Origin: an uncultured Aquimarina sp.
GTDB taxonomy: Bacteria; Bacteroidota; Bacteroidia; Flavobacteriales; Flavobacteriaceae
Length of the DNA stretch: 64,000 bases
Direction: 5' to 3'
Assembly: GCA_947500545.1 (NCBI GenBank)
Contig: CANMSO010000001.1
Coordinates: forward strand, 248,001-312,000
Positions 35,046-44,170 of this stretch are shown piece by piece. Made by a program: the position numbers and the translations under genes. How positions within the stretch are numbered: the first letter of the stretch is position 1; every line of letters starts with the position of its first letter. Under the pieces are notes generated by a model that saw only the letters and a list, made by a program, of their open reading frames with translations, searched no databases and was not told the DNA's origin.

Positions 35046-36906
35046 GGTCAAATGCAATTACATCTTTTATGGTAATAATCCCTACTAAATCTTGTTTTTG
35101 TATTACAGGAAGGCAACCAATCTCATGCTTTTTCATTATTCCTATGGCTTCTTTTATAGTGGTTCGTGGTTGCACCGTTTTTATGTCTTGAACCATAATT
35201 TCAGATACGATAAGATTATTTTTATTTTCTTCCTGTTCCTGAATTTTTTTTACATGGGTCCAGGTAAGTAAACCAGAGAGTTTACCTGATTTACTTTCAA
35301 CAGGAACGTGATGAATATTATTCCATTTCATTATACTGGTAGCAAGATTGGCTAAGTCATTTTCATCTACGGTAAATAAGTTTGTTGACATAATATGAGC
35401 AACAAGGGATGCCTCTTTACTAATTTTTGGAATAGTAGAAATTCTAGGCCATTCATGTACAGCAGATCCATTTTGCTGGTTTTGATGAATGGTTTTTGTT
35501 AGCACTCGAAGTGCATCGTCTTGTTTCATGTTTTTTCGAAGAAAACGATAATTGTTAATGGTCCATTCGTTTGCAGTGATTCCTTTGGTTCGGTTTTCTA
35601 TTATACTTAATAACCTATTTATATCGCCTTTGTCAACATTCACTTTTTCCAATCCAGTATATGCTATTGGTAACAATTCTTGTAAAATCAAGTCTTGTAC
35701 AGAAATAGATTTTCCCATCCATTGTAGTATGCTATCCTTCCCCATCCGGGCGGCCTTTACAAAATTCCCCTTGGCATCTTTGAAATCCATTTGACTTGGC
35801 ATATTGTCAAATTTTGCAGGACGTCCGATCATTAAACCTACCCAAAAGGCAAAATTTGCAATTTCATCCAGAGTAGTAGGGCCAGATGGGATGTAACGAT
35901 TTTCGATTCTTACATGAGCTTTTCCTCCACCAACACCATAACAAGGTCGATTCCATCGATATATAGTGCCATTGTGTAAGTTAAGGGCTTGTAGTTTTGG
36001 AGCTTTTCCTTTTTTCAGTTCTAAAAGTGAATTTGCTGTTATGTCTTTGGATAAAACTATCTTATGAAGAGCGATATCATTTTTGAAAATTTCTACTACA
36101 GAACCAGATGCCCATTGATTACTGAAACTAACTCTTGCTCTTCGGTTTTTAAGAGCATTAGAAGCTCTTCGTATATCTAAACTCTGTCTGAACAGCGCAA
36201 TACGAGTTTCGCTCCATAATTCTCTGCCAAATAGTAAGGGAGAGTTTGTGCATATTCCAAGAACAGGCCCCGATATAGCCTGTGCCCAATTATAACTTGA
36301 AACAAAATCTTGAGGTGGAATTTGTAAATGCATTTGAAAGCTAGTATTACAAGCTTCAAAAAGCACATTTTGATGATGTATGCTTAATTCGTCAACCCCT
36401 CTAATATGAAGCTCAAAATCGGTACCTCTATACCTTCTTAATATTTCATTAAGCGTATGATATCTTGGATTAGGAGTCATGTATTCCAGTTCGAGATGAC
36501 GTTTCCCTATTGTAGGTAGAATCCCTGTAAGTAAAATTCTTGTGTCTAACGATTGTGCCACTGTTTTGGCTTTATGTAATAGACCATTTAAACTGTTTTC
36601 TGCTTTCGAAAAACAATCAGTTTTTAACTCGATAGGATCCAGGTTAATCTCTAAATTGTATCGGGCTAGTTCGGTTGTGAAATGCGGGTCATTTATGGTC
36701 TTTAGAATTTCTTCAGCATTCTTTGCTGGCCTCCAATTGCTATTAACCAAACAAAACTCCTGTTCTGCACCAATGCGAATGATATCATCCTCTATCAAAC
36801 CTTGCTTAAGCATTATTTCCAATGCTTTTATATCATCAAGCAAGTGTTCAATAAACGCGACACGATTCTTTTGATCAATAGTACGATGTACATTGTGTTC
36901 CCCCAT
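35038..36906 (-). CDS. Glutamate-cysteine ligase family 2-like protein with C-terminal CBS pair
   Basis: 622 residues from the ATG of MGEHNVHRTI; a longer GTG start adds 20 unlikely residues. The N-terminal ~490 residues are a GCS2-type ATP-dependent carboxylate-amine ligase: RIGAEQEFCLVN (substrate/metal Glu pair), YNLEINLDP, FELHIRGVDELSIHHQN, and GGKAHVRIENRYIPSGPT. The C-terminal ~125 residues form two CBS repeats (VAHIMSTNLFTVDEND and VSEIMVQDIKTVQP, then LVGIITIKDVIAF), which usually bind adenine nucleotides and gate activity. It probably forms a gamma-glutamyl or related amide, switched by cellular energy charge. First gene of a two-gene unit. Confidence 0.85.
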   Translation of the reverse strand: MGEHNVHRTIDQKNRVAFIEHLLDDIKALEIMLKQGLIEDDIIRIGAEQEFCLVNSNWRPAKNAEEILKTINDPHFTTELARYNLEINLDPIELKTDCFSKAENSLNGLLHKAKTVAQSLDTRILLTGILPTIGKRHLELEYMTPNPRYHTLNEILRRYRGTDFELHIRGVDELSIHHQNVLFEACNTSFQMHLQIPPQDFVSSYNWAQAISGPVLGICTNSPLLFGRELWSETRIALFRQSLDIRRASNALKNRRARVSFSNQWASGSVVEIFKNDIALHKIVLSKDITANSLLELKKGKAPKLQALNLHNGTIYRWNRPCYGVGGGKAHVRIENRYIPSGPTTLDEIANFAFWVGLMIGRPAKFDNMPSQMDFKDAKGNFVKAARMGKDSILQWMGKSISVQDLILQELLPIAYTGLEKVNVDKGDINRLLSIIENRTKGITANEWTINNYRFLRKNMKQDDALRVLTKTIHQNQQNGSAVHEWPRISTIPKISKEASLVAHIMSTNLFTVDENDLANLATSIMKWNNIHHVPVESKSGKLSGLLTWTHVKKIQEQEENKNNLIVSEIMVQDIKTVQPRTTIKEAIGIMKKHEIGCLPVIQKQDLVGIITIKDVIAFDHD

Positions 36907-37081
36907 AGATATAAGATTAATTTGATAATGGTTTCTTGAAGAAAAGATTACATTTTCTCTAAGCACATTACAACAACCTTAAAACTATATATTCTATGAA
37001 TTAAAAAATATGCGATTTGTCATAGTTATTCAATTTTTTACAATTAATACCCAACCTAGGGCTATGAAGAATGGTTCATGA

Positions 37082-38041
37082 CTAATTCCACGATAGTTCT
37101 TTTCGTTCTTTCCAGTAATTCATAGGATTGATAAGGAAAGATTTTAGAAGAATGATTTCTTTATGATCTAGTTGAAAATTCCCAACCTGAAGGTTATCAG
37201 TAATGTGTTTTTTATAAGCACCTCCGCTTAGTACCATATTGGGCTGTAGGGTATCCATGCAAAAACGCAAAGCAATTGCATCAGGCCCCACCTGATACTT
37301 ATTAGACAATTTATGTAATTCGTTATAAAGGTTTTGATATTGGGTATAATTACTATTTGGAAGTAAACGACCGTTTGCCAGTGCCTCCTTAATAATAACT
37401 TTTTTACTTTGTTCTTTGAGTATTTTAGTTATATCAGAAATGCTTTGATCAAGAATATTGTAGGTAACTTGAAATGAATCAAAAAGCTGAACACCTTTTA
37501 CCTGTATATCAAGTGCTCTTTTTATTACATCCACTTGGTTAATTCCTGTGGTTGTAATACCAATTTCAATTTCATATTCATTTTTTAATTCTAGTAATCT
37601 TTCAAGTACAACTTCATTTTCCAATATTCCAGATTCAAAAGTAGCAGAATGTATTTGATAAATTTTTAGATAGGGAAGTAGTTTTCTTGATATTTCCCAT
37701 TGTTCATTTAGTTTAGGAAGGCTATGTTCTTTGATCTCATGTTGTATAGCATTAGGATCGAAATTTGCGGTATAGGTATATCCCCATTTAGTTGCAACTT
37801 GGATAGTAGGATCATCTTTAGTTTTTATCCAATCGATAAGTAATCCTTCGGCTAAGCCATATCCCGGAGCTGTATCAAAATATCGTATTCCTTGATTATA
37901 AGCATGCTCTAATACGAACCATCCTTTTTTTCGAAAATCATCAAGTGAGACCGGATCTATTTGTTCATGCCGGATATTGATATATTGAGGACGCCCTATA
38001 GCAGCTGTACCCAGTCCTAGGTTAAAGTTTTCTATATTCAT
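37082..38041 (-). CDS. Aldo/keto reductase
   Basis: 319 residues. An NADPH-dependent TIM-barrel oxidoreductase. The opening LGLGTAAIGRPQYI and IRYFDTAPGYGLAEGLLIDW (Asp and Tyr of the catalytic tetrad) are clear. VATKWGYT supplies the Lys, and IYQIHSATFESGIL the His. The pattern FDTAPGYG followed by ALRFCMDT is that of the bacterial D-threo-aldose dehydrogenase-like branch. It lies 18 nt downstream of the alpha/beta hydrolase gene on the same strand. Substrate unknown. Confidence 0.88.
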   Translation of the reverse strand: MNIENFNLGLGTAAIGRPQYINIRHEQIDPVSLDDFRKKGWFVLEHAYNQGIRYFDTAPGYGLAEGLLIDWIKTKDDPTIQVATKWGYTYTANFDPNAIQHEIKEHSLPKLNEQWEISRKLLPYLKIYQIHSATFESGILENEVVLERLLELKNEYEIEIGITTTGINQVDVIKRALDIQVKGVQLFDSFQVTYNILDQSISDITKILKEQSKKVIIKEALANGRLLPNSNYTQYQNLYNELHKLSNKYQVGPDAIALRFCMDTLQPNMVLSGGAYKKHITDNLQVGNFQLDHKEIILLKSFLINPMNYWKERKELSWN

Positions 38042-38059
38042 TTGGATTAGGAGATAAGT

Positions 38060-38908
38060 TTATATTTGATCATACCAAACTAATGTTTTAGCCCAAAGAG
38101 AGTCTTTGAATTTTCTGCTAAAAAAACCAAAATGTCCTATTTTATCGACTGCTATTTCTTTTAATTTAATGATTTCTAATTTTTTATCAGACTCTTCAAA
38201 TAAGTCATGAATTCTTTTGATAGCAGATTCAGTCCCAATAGGATCATCCTCAAGGCCGAGAGTAAGAAGTCTTGCTTTACAAGATTTATAAAAAAACTTT
38301 ATGCCAGCAGCTTCCATAGGTTGTTTCATATTAGCATGGTGTCTTCGATTATGCCATTGATCAATGACTCCTTTTGGAACATCTTCTAACATTCCTAATG
38401 TTTTGCCTGGGAAATAACCAAATATTTTGGTAATCGCAGGAAAAACAATATGCCATAGAAAGTAAATTTTGGTTTTTTGATTTTTTGCCCAATCTTTATA
38501 ATATGCTGTTTGAGCAGCAATATTTATTATACCACTGATTTCAGTGTTTTTTTGAGTCATACCGATTATCGTACCGCCAATGCTATGACCTAGTGTAACA
38601 ATTTTATGACCAGGAAATTCTTGTTTTGCAAAATCAATTACTCCAGAAAAATCTTTTTGCCCCCAATCTGTAAAAGAAGCCTTGAAACCTCTAAGTTTTT
38701 TTGGTCTTGAGCCTGCAATTCCTCTATAATCATACGTAATTACATGATATCCGTTTTGAGTCATATATGTTGCATAATGATGATATAGTTTTTTATCAAC
38801 TGCCGTAGCAGAATTAACGATCAAAACTTTATTTTTACTTGCAGATTTATTGTTGAGATAAACCTTGCCAGATAGGGTATAGTTATCGATTGTAGGAATC
38901 TGTATCAT
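38060..38908 (-). CDS. Alpha/beta hydrolase
   Basis: 282 residues. VLIVNSATAVDKKLYHHYA, ITYDYRGIAGSRPKKL and the nucleophile elbow TLGHSIGGTIIG (GHSIGG, Ser nucleophile) identify the fold; the family matches YheT/serine aminopeptidase-like hydrolases annotated as a predicted alpha/beta hydrolase. The catalytic His is probably in DKIGHFGFFSRKF. Between an epimerase gene upstream (25 nt) and the aldo/keto reductase downstream; three genes probably share a transcript. Substrate unknown. Confidence 0.85.
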   Translation of the reverse strand: MIQIPTIDNYTLSGKVYLNNKSASKNKVLIVNSATAVDKKLYHHYATYMTQNGYHVITYDYRGIAGSRPKKLRGFKASFTDWGQKDFSGVIDFAKQEFPGHKIVTLGHSIGGTIIGMTQKNTEISGIINIAAQTAYYKDWAKNQKTKIYFLWHIVFPAITKIFGYFPGKTLGMLEDVPKGVIDQWHNRRHHANMKQPMEAAGIKFFYKSCKARLLTLGLEDDPIGTESAIKRIHDLFEESDKKLEIIKLKEIAVDKIGHFGFFSRKFKDSLWAKTLVWYDQI

Positions 38909-38933
38909 TTAGATATGTATACGTTTTATAAGA

Positions 38934-39929
38934 CTATTTTATATATCCATTTGTTTTAAACCACTCGATGGTTTTTTTAATAGCTTCATCAATAGATGTT
39001 TCAGGTTGGTAACCCAGCTCATTTTTGGCTTTATCACCAGTTAGGAACTGTCCTGCAGACATTACCGCAATAGCGGTATCATCCAGTAGGGGTAATTCAC
39101 CGTTAAAGTATCTGTATTTAATCATTTTGATCTTCGAAACGAGTTTGGCTACGATAAGAGGAACCTTTTTTGGCATCGTATTAATGCCTTCTTTGGATAA
39201 AACTTTCGCAATCAAATCTTCCATAGGGATATTTTCTCCTGTAATGAGATAGCGTTCACCAATTTTACCATGTAAACATGCTAATAGTAATCCACGGCCG
39301 GCATCTCCTGCATATACTACATTTCTATTTCCATTCACAAAACCTGGTAATGTTTGGTTTACTGTATTTGTAATGATACGCCCGGTAGATGGTCCGTAAT
39401 CATATTCGCCAAAGGTCATTGATGGTATACCAATTACTATAGGAATTCCCCTTTGACCAGCTTCTCTAGCCATTTTATCCATAAGCCACTTTACTTGTAC
39501 GTATGCTGATTTATTTGCAGGACTTGTAGCGTACACAGATTCTTCGTTGGCAATACCATCTTTTGATTTAGGAATTGCAATAGATCCTCCTAAGTATAAT
39601 GCCTTTTTGAGATTACTTTCTTCAATTGCGGTTATGAAATTATCCATCTGAAGCTTAGCTGTTTCCAATTCTTTTTTCAAAGATTTTGGAATAGTAGGGT
39701 AGTAGGCACCGCAATTTAAGACATAGTCCAGTCCTTTAAATGATTTCGTCAAGCTTTCTCTATCTGTTAGATCCGAAATTCTGCTCTCATATTTTAAGTC
39801 TTTAATAGCGGAAAGATTCGAGGTTTTTCTGTGAATGACAATCAATTGGTTTTCTGGATCTTTCTGTACCAATTTAGCCACATGATGGCCTAACATACCA
39901 GTTGCTCCTATAACTCCAATTTTTTTCAT
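38934..39929 (-). CDS. NAD(P)-dependent epimerase/dehydratase (extended SDR)
   Basis: 331 residues. The Rossmann start IGVIGATGMLGHHVAKLVQ holds the GxxGxxG motif. LDYVLNCGAYYPTIPKSLKK and YVQVKWLMDKMAREAG (active-site YxxxK as YVQVK) fit the extended short-chain dehydrogenase group, here with a dihydroflavonol reductase/hopanoid-associated sugar epimerase look (ATGMLGHHV, YAGDAGRGLLLACLHGKIGE). It may reduce or epimerise a sugar or lipid-linked carbonyl. First of three closely spaced reverse-strand genes. Confidence 0.87.
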   Translation of the reverse strand: MKKIGVIGATGMLGHHVAKLVQKDPENQLIVIHRKTSNLSAIKDLKYESRISDLTDRESLTKSFKGLDYVLNCGAYYPTIPKSLKKELETAKLQMDNFITAIEESNLKKALYLGGSIAIPKSKDGIANEESVYATSPANKSAYVQVKWLMDKMAREAGQRGIPIVIGIPSMTFGEYDYGPSTGRIITNTVNQTLPGFVNGNRNVVYAGDAGRGLLLACLHGKIGERYLITGENIPMEDLIAKVLSKEGINTMPKKVPLIVAKLVSKIKMIKYRYFNGELPLLDDTAIAVMSAGQFLTGDKAKNELGYQPETSIDEAIKKTIEWFKTNGYIK

Positions 39930-40018
39930 ATTGTTTTTAAGCTGTATTCAATCTTACTTAATAAAAGATATAGCACCCTATAAGGATGCTATGATATTAA
40001 AATGAATACATTTTATGT

Positions 40019-40639
40019 TTATCCTTCTTGTTCTTGTTGTAATTCTTGTAGTTTTAGCTTTTCTTCTTCTTCTTCTTCTTCTTCTTTTTGCTTCCGCTTA
40101 TAATCTTCCTCACATAGTTGTTTAAGCTTTGATAAACCATTGCTCCAAACTTCACCCATTGAATCTTCCATATTACTAAAGAGCATCATTAAATTAAAAG
40201 GGTAGGGTACTTCACTCTGAAAACCCCAGGTTACTTTTGTAGCATCAGCTTCCTTTGCTAGTTTTATGTATCCTTTTGCTTCACTTTCATATGGGGAATA
40301 GAATTTCAAATCTGTCTCAAAAAGATTAGGAGCTTCAATTTTTGCTATGGTTTGGCTTCCTTTACCAACATCTTCCACATCACTTTCCCAACTCGCAGTA
40401 GCTCCTATTTCTCCATCGGTTCCGGTCATTTCCTTTTTCATATTTGGATCTATATCGTTCCATGGACTCCATTTATCTAAGTCTTCTAAACTATTTACAT
40501 TTTCCCAAGCCATTTCAACAGGAACGTTAATAGTTATAGATTTTTCATATACGACTTCCTTAGATATAAAGGCTGCGGCGATTAACGCAATTACTATAAG
40601 TACGACAAGTACAAGTAGTATTTTTTTTAAAGCTTTCAT
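40019..40639 (-). CDS. SRPBCC (START-like) domain protein with Glu-rich tail
   Basis: 206 residues. An N-terminal membrane anchor (ILLVLVVLIVIALIAAAFI) precedes a SRPBCC/polyketide-cyclase-2 domain: ITINVPVEMAWENVNSLEDL, KWSPWNDIDPNMK, and ATKVTWGFQSEVPYPFNLMM. The last ~25 residues are a run of Glu and Gln (KEEEEEEEE, LQELQQEQE) coded by short GAA/GAG repeats, absent from most family members and prone to slippage. Bound ligand unknown. Starts about 90 nt downstream of the epimerase gene region on the same strand. Confidence 0.85.
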   Translation of the reverse strand: MKALKKILLVLVVLIVIALIAAAFISKEVVYEKSITINVPVEMAWENVNSLEDLDKWSPWNDIDPNMKKEMTGTDGEIGATASWESDVEDVGKGSQTIAKIEAPNLFETDLKFYSPYESEAKGYIKLAKEADATKVTWGFQSEVPYPFNLMMLFSNMEDSMGEVWSNGLSKLKQLCEEDYKRKQKEEEEEEEEKLKLQELQQEQEG

Positions 40640-40781
40640 ATTATTGCTATTTATGTGGTTGTTAATTTACTTTTAAATGAAACTTCAATTTTGGTTAGTA
40701 GTAAATGTATTCATTTTTCTTGCATTTTTCAAGTTAGGGCATTAGAAGTACTTAAACTGACTAGAGAAAAAGGTAATAAAA

Positions 40782-40809
40782 AAATCCAATCACTTTGGTG
40801 ATTGGATTT
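40782..40809 (-). terminator. Terminator downstream of the beta-barrel gene
   Basis: A 12-bp perfect stem (AAATCCAATCAC with GTGATTGGATTT) and a 4-nt loop. Read on the reverse strand a T-run follows, so it ends the 40879-42096 transcript. Confidence 0.85.
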
Positions 40810-40878
40810 AAATATATGGTTGCTTTTTAATTTAATTATTCAGCATATCACTTAAGAAACCTGAATTAAATCTATGAC

Positions 40879-42096
40879 CTAAAGAATTGTAAATCCAAAA
40901 ATAATAGATAAATTATTGTACTTAGAACCTGACGTAATATTGCGATCAAGAAGTTCTCTATTAAACCCATATCGAGTTTCTAAGCTATACTTTCGTTTAT
41001 AGTTATAACCAAGTCCTAGGATAAAATTGCCATTACTTTCTATATCTAAATCACTTAAGGTTTGGGTATAATCAATTTCTGAGGTTAGATTAAAGTCAAA
41101 AACATAAGCTCCGTTTATAAATATACTCGAGGCATTATTGATAAATAAATAATGTCTTACACCAAATGGTAATTCTATTGACTTATAATCAACCTCTGCG
41201 TTTTGCGATTCTAATTGAGTCGTGGACTTATAGTTTTGATATGTGGGTTCAACGAAAAATGTCCATTTTCCTTTATTGAAAGGTAAGATATATTCTAACT
41301 CGATTCCCAGTCTAAAACTAAACTCATTATCAAAATCAATATCTCTAGAAGGTGTAATTATATTATCTACAGAAAGTTTAGAGATATTCATTCCTGGTCT
41401 AATGTTTACATTGAAAACATTTTTGTTCTTTCGTTTTTTGTTGTAGTTAATATATTCTGAATTATTACACCTATTATAATTTTCAAAAAAGCGGATTAAT
41501 TCTGGTTTCCTATAGTTAATATTTTTTATGTTATCTGGAAGTTCTTTGCATACTAGATTGGTGGATAGTTGTTGTCTAAAGCCATTATTTGTAGCCACCT
41601 TATTTTGTGCTTTTTCGTAACTTTTAAAAATGAGCTGTTCTGCATTAATGTAATCATTTACAGCATAGAAAAATCGTTTTATTTGGTGATCATCATAGGA
41701 ATACAAATTCGCTTTACCTTCAATAAGGACTTTTAAGAATAAAACTTCATCATTAAACTCTGGATTTCTATTTGTACTAAGATTGTTTAAGTTTTCACTA
41801 GATCTGTCAATTTTTACTTGAAAGCGTTGGTATTTTGATTGATTTACAATACTAAACTCCTTTACGCTGTGGATATCTGTATTTTGTACTTCAGAATTTT
41901 TATCAACTTTATAGTCAAACTGAGTGGGATTGTTTTTCCAATCTACATTTTTTATAAGGCAATTGATTTTTTCGCCTCCATTGTTAATGAAATAACCTTC
42001 TTCAAAATTGATTTGGCCATAGCCGTTAATACCAATACAGAGTAAAACTAAGATTATGCATTGTTTATTGATTTTAAGTAATGTGTTAAATTTCAT
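40879..42096 (-). CDS. Outer-membrane beta-barrel protein with N-terminal secreted domain
   Basis: 405 residues from MKFNTLLKIN; an upstream start in the preceding 27 nt is weaker. Signal peptide with CIILVLLCIGINGYGQ. The first half is a soluble domain of no recognised family (EGYFINNGGEKINCLIKNVD, KYQRFQVKID). The second half is a small porin-like barrel: FNVNIRPGMNISKLS, FRLGIELEYILPFNKGKW, and a last strand NLSIIFGFTIL. Layout fits uncharacterised flavobacterial proteins. Just downstream of dnaN but separated from it by a terminator. Confidence 0.75.
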   Translation of the reverse strand: MKFNTLLKINKQCIILVLLCIGINGYGQINFEEGYFINNGGEKINCLIKNVDWKNNPTQFDYKVDKNSEVQNTDIHSVKEFSIVNQSKYQRFQVKIDRSSENLNNLSTNRNPEFNDEVLFLKVLIEGKANLYSYDDHQIKRFFYAVNDYINAEQLIFKSYEKAQNKVATNNGFRQQLSTNLVCKELPDNIKNINYRKPELIRFFENYNRCNNSEYINYNKKRKNKNVFNVNIRPGMNISKLSVDNIITPSRDIDFDNEFSFRLGIELEYILPFNKGKWTFFVEPTYQNYKSTTQLESQNAEVDYKSIELPFGVRHYLFINNASSIFINGAYVFDFNLTSEIDYTQTLSDLDIESNGNFILGLGYNYKRKYSLETRYGFNRELLDRNITSGSKYNNLSIIFGFTIL

Positions 42097-42130
42097 GTTT
42101 GTTATTGTTTGGGGACAAAGCAAAAAAAAA

Positions 42131-42153
42131 CCAGTTTCGTTTTTCGAAACTGG
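42131..42153 (-). terminator. Terminator of dnaN
   Basis: A 9-bp perfect stem (CCAGTTTCG with CGAAACTGG), 5-nt loop, followed on the reverse strand by nine T residues, 25 nt after the dnaN stop. Confidence 0.9.
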
Positions 42154-42177
42154 AACTTTTTTTATGGTATTATTTTT

Positions 42178-43296
42178 TTAGCTATTAAGCATCACCGGCA
42201 TCACGAGCATGGTTACATGTTCTCCTTCATCTAATCCATCAACAGGAGTAAGGATTCCGGCGCGGTTTGGGAGTGACATTTCTAATTGCACATCATCTGC
42301 ATTCAGGTTATTCAACATTTCACTTAGAAAACGAGAATTGAACCCAATTTGCATATCGTCACCTTGATAATCACATGTTAACCGTTCTTCTGCTTTGTTA
42401 GAATAATCAATATCCTCCGCAGAAACATTTAATTCTGCCCCGGCGATCTTTAAACGAATCTGATGGGTAGTTTTATTAGAGAAAATCGATACCCTGCGCA
42501 CAGAATTTAAGAACTGTGTGCGGGCTATGGTTAATTTGTTTGGATTTTCTTTTGGGATTACCGCTTCATAATTAGGATATTTTCCATCTATTAATCTACA
42601 GATTAGCTGAGTCTCATCAAAAGAAAATTTTGCATTAGACTCATTGTATTCAATGAGTATTTCACTGTCACTACCAGCCAGAATACCTTTCAGTAAATTC
42701 AATGGTTTTTTTGGCATAATAAACTCTGCAGCCTGTGAAGCTTTTACATCCTCACGTGTATATTTTACTAATTTATGAGCATCTGTAGCTACAAAAGTTA
42801 ATCCTTCTGTAGAAAATTGAAAAAAGACACCACTCATTACTGGCCTAAGATCATCATTACCAGTTGCAAATATTGTTTTACTAACGGCAGTTGCTAAAAT
42901 ATCTCCTAATAATCTGGTTGCACTTGGGTCTTCAAGCTCTACAGCTTTTGGAAATTCCTCTCCATCTGCATATGCCAAGGCATATTTACCGTGATTAGAA
43001 CTAATCTCAACAGTATTATTATCTCCAGCGACGAAAGTAAGTGGTTGTTCAGGGAAAGTTTTTAATGTTTCCAGTAATAGTTTTGCAGGTACCGCGATTG
43101 TACCTTGATCAGAGGATTCTACTTCTAGTTTTGCAGACATTGTGGTCTCTAGATCAGATGCTGAAACAGTTAACACGTTACTATCTAATTCGAATAAAAA
43201 GTTATCCAAAATTGGTAACGTATTGCTATTATTGATTACACCCCCTAATACTTGTAGTTGTTTTAATAAGTATGAACTGGATACTATAAATTTCAT
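42178..43296 (-). CDS. dnaN: DNA polymerase III subunit beta (sliding clamp)
   Basis: 372 residues, the usual length. The ring clamp gives the replicative polymerase its processivity. Three clamp domains are visible: MKFIVSSSYLLKQLQVLGG and TLPILDNFLFE open domain 1; VMSGVFFQFSTEGLTFVATD is domain 2; and FNSRFLSEMLNNLNADDVQL with the C-terminal VTMLVMPVML is domain 3, where the hydrophobic partner-binding cleft lies. The gene is not next to dnaA here. Confidence 0.97.
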   Translation of the reverse strand: MKFIVSSSYLLKQLQVLGGVINNSNTLPILDNFLFELDSNVLTVSASDLETTMSAKLEVESSDQGTIAVPAKLLLETLKTFPEQPLTFVAGDNNTVEISSNHGKYALAYADGEEFPKAVELEDPSATRLLGDILATAVSKTIFATGNDDLRPVMSGVFFQFSTEGLTFVATDAHKLVKYTREDVKASQAAEFIMPKKPLNLLKGILAGSDSEILIEYNESNAKFSFDETQLICRLIDGKYPNYEAVIPKENPNKLTIARTQFLNSVRRVSIFSNKTTHQIRLKIAGAELNVSAEDIDYSNKAEERLTCDYQGDDMQIGFNSRFLSEMLNNLNADDVQLEMSLPNRAGILTPVDGLDEGEHVTMLVMPVMLNS

Positions 43297-43516
43297 CTGT
43301 TTTTCTTTATTGTTTATTAGTTGTCAGATGAAATTCGCCATAATACGCTATAATTATTTTACTAGAGTAATAACGGCTCATTTCATATGTATGTGTGACT
43401 ATTTTATACAGTTTTACGCAAATATAATCGTAATCTATAAGGATTGAGGTATTCAAAAAACCATAGTTATTAACAAACCTGAAGGAGTTATTGACTATTT
43501 TATTGAATCATAATTG

Positions 43517-44092
43517 TTAATTAGTATCATCTTTCATTAGCTTATCGGTATAGTGCGCTTTGTGCTTGGATACAGCAAAGCGTTCTTTGTTATACGCAGA
43601 AGATTTTCCCTTTGGGATGGATAAGCTTTTCCAATCTTTACCAGCCATCATTATTCCAATAAACACTATTTGTCCGATATGATAGGAGTAATGGGCTAAT
43701 TGCCTATTGATTGCTTCGGTTATTGTATGCTCAATATTGCGAATATGAATGGGTTGTTTAAAGTTATCTTCATTAATACTATCTAGAGCTCCAAAAAGAC
43801 ATTGCCAACCTTCATTCCATTTTTTTAATAGTTCATCTTTTGTTTTAATATCACTTTCAAATTCTGCATCCCGTTCTCTCCATTCTTTTTCACCATCAGT
43901 GGTTAGAAAATCTGTCCAACGAGACATCATATTTCCCCATAGATGTTTTACTATAATTGCAATGCTATTGGCATCATCATGGTATTGCCAAAACAGTTTT
44001 TCGTCAGGAAGTTGATCTATTGTTTTTTCTCCCAAAGATTTATAATATGCAAATTGTTTTTTTATTCCTTCAAGATATGCAGTTGAATTCAT
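43517..44092 (-). CDS. DinB-like protein (DUF1572 type)
   Basis: 191 residues forming a four-helix DinB-like bundle: QFAYYKSLGEKTIDQLPDEK, LFWQYHDDANSIAIIVKHLW (first metal-ligand His region), and the paired NRQLAHYSYHIGQIVFIGI with its HxxxH. Members use a metal site and often act with low-molecular-weight thiols; the DUF1572 subgroup has no assigned reaction. It stands alone between dnaN and the cobalamin locus. Confidence 0.88.
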   Translation of the reverse strand: MNSTAYLEGIKKQFAYYKSLGEKTIDQLPDEKLFWQYHDDANSIAIIVKHLWGNMMSRWTDFLTTDGEKEWRERDAEFESDIKTKDELLKKWNEGWQCLFGALDSINEDNFKQPIHIRNIEHTITEAINRQLAHYSYHIGQIVFIGIMMAGKDWKSLSIPKGKSSAYNKERFAVSKHKAHYTDKLMKDDTN

Positions 44093-44170
44093 AGGAGTGT
44101 TGTTTTACTCTAAAGATAATTCTTTTTATGGAGTAAGTCTAAATAGCCATTTGCAAAGCTATAGGAGTAG

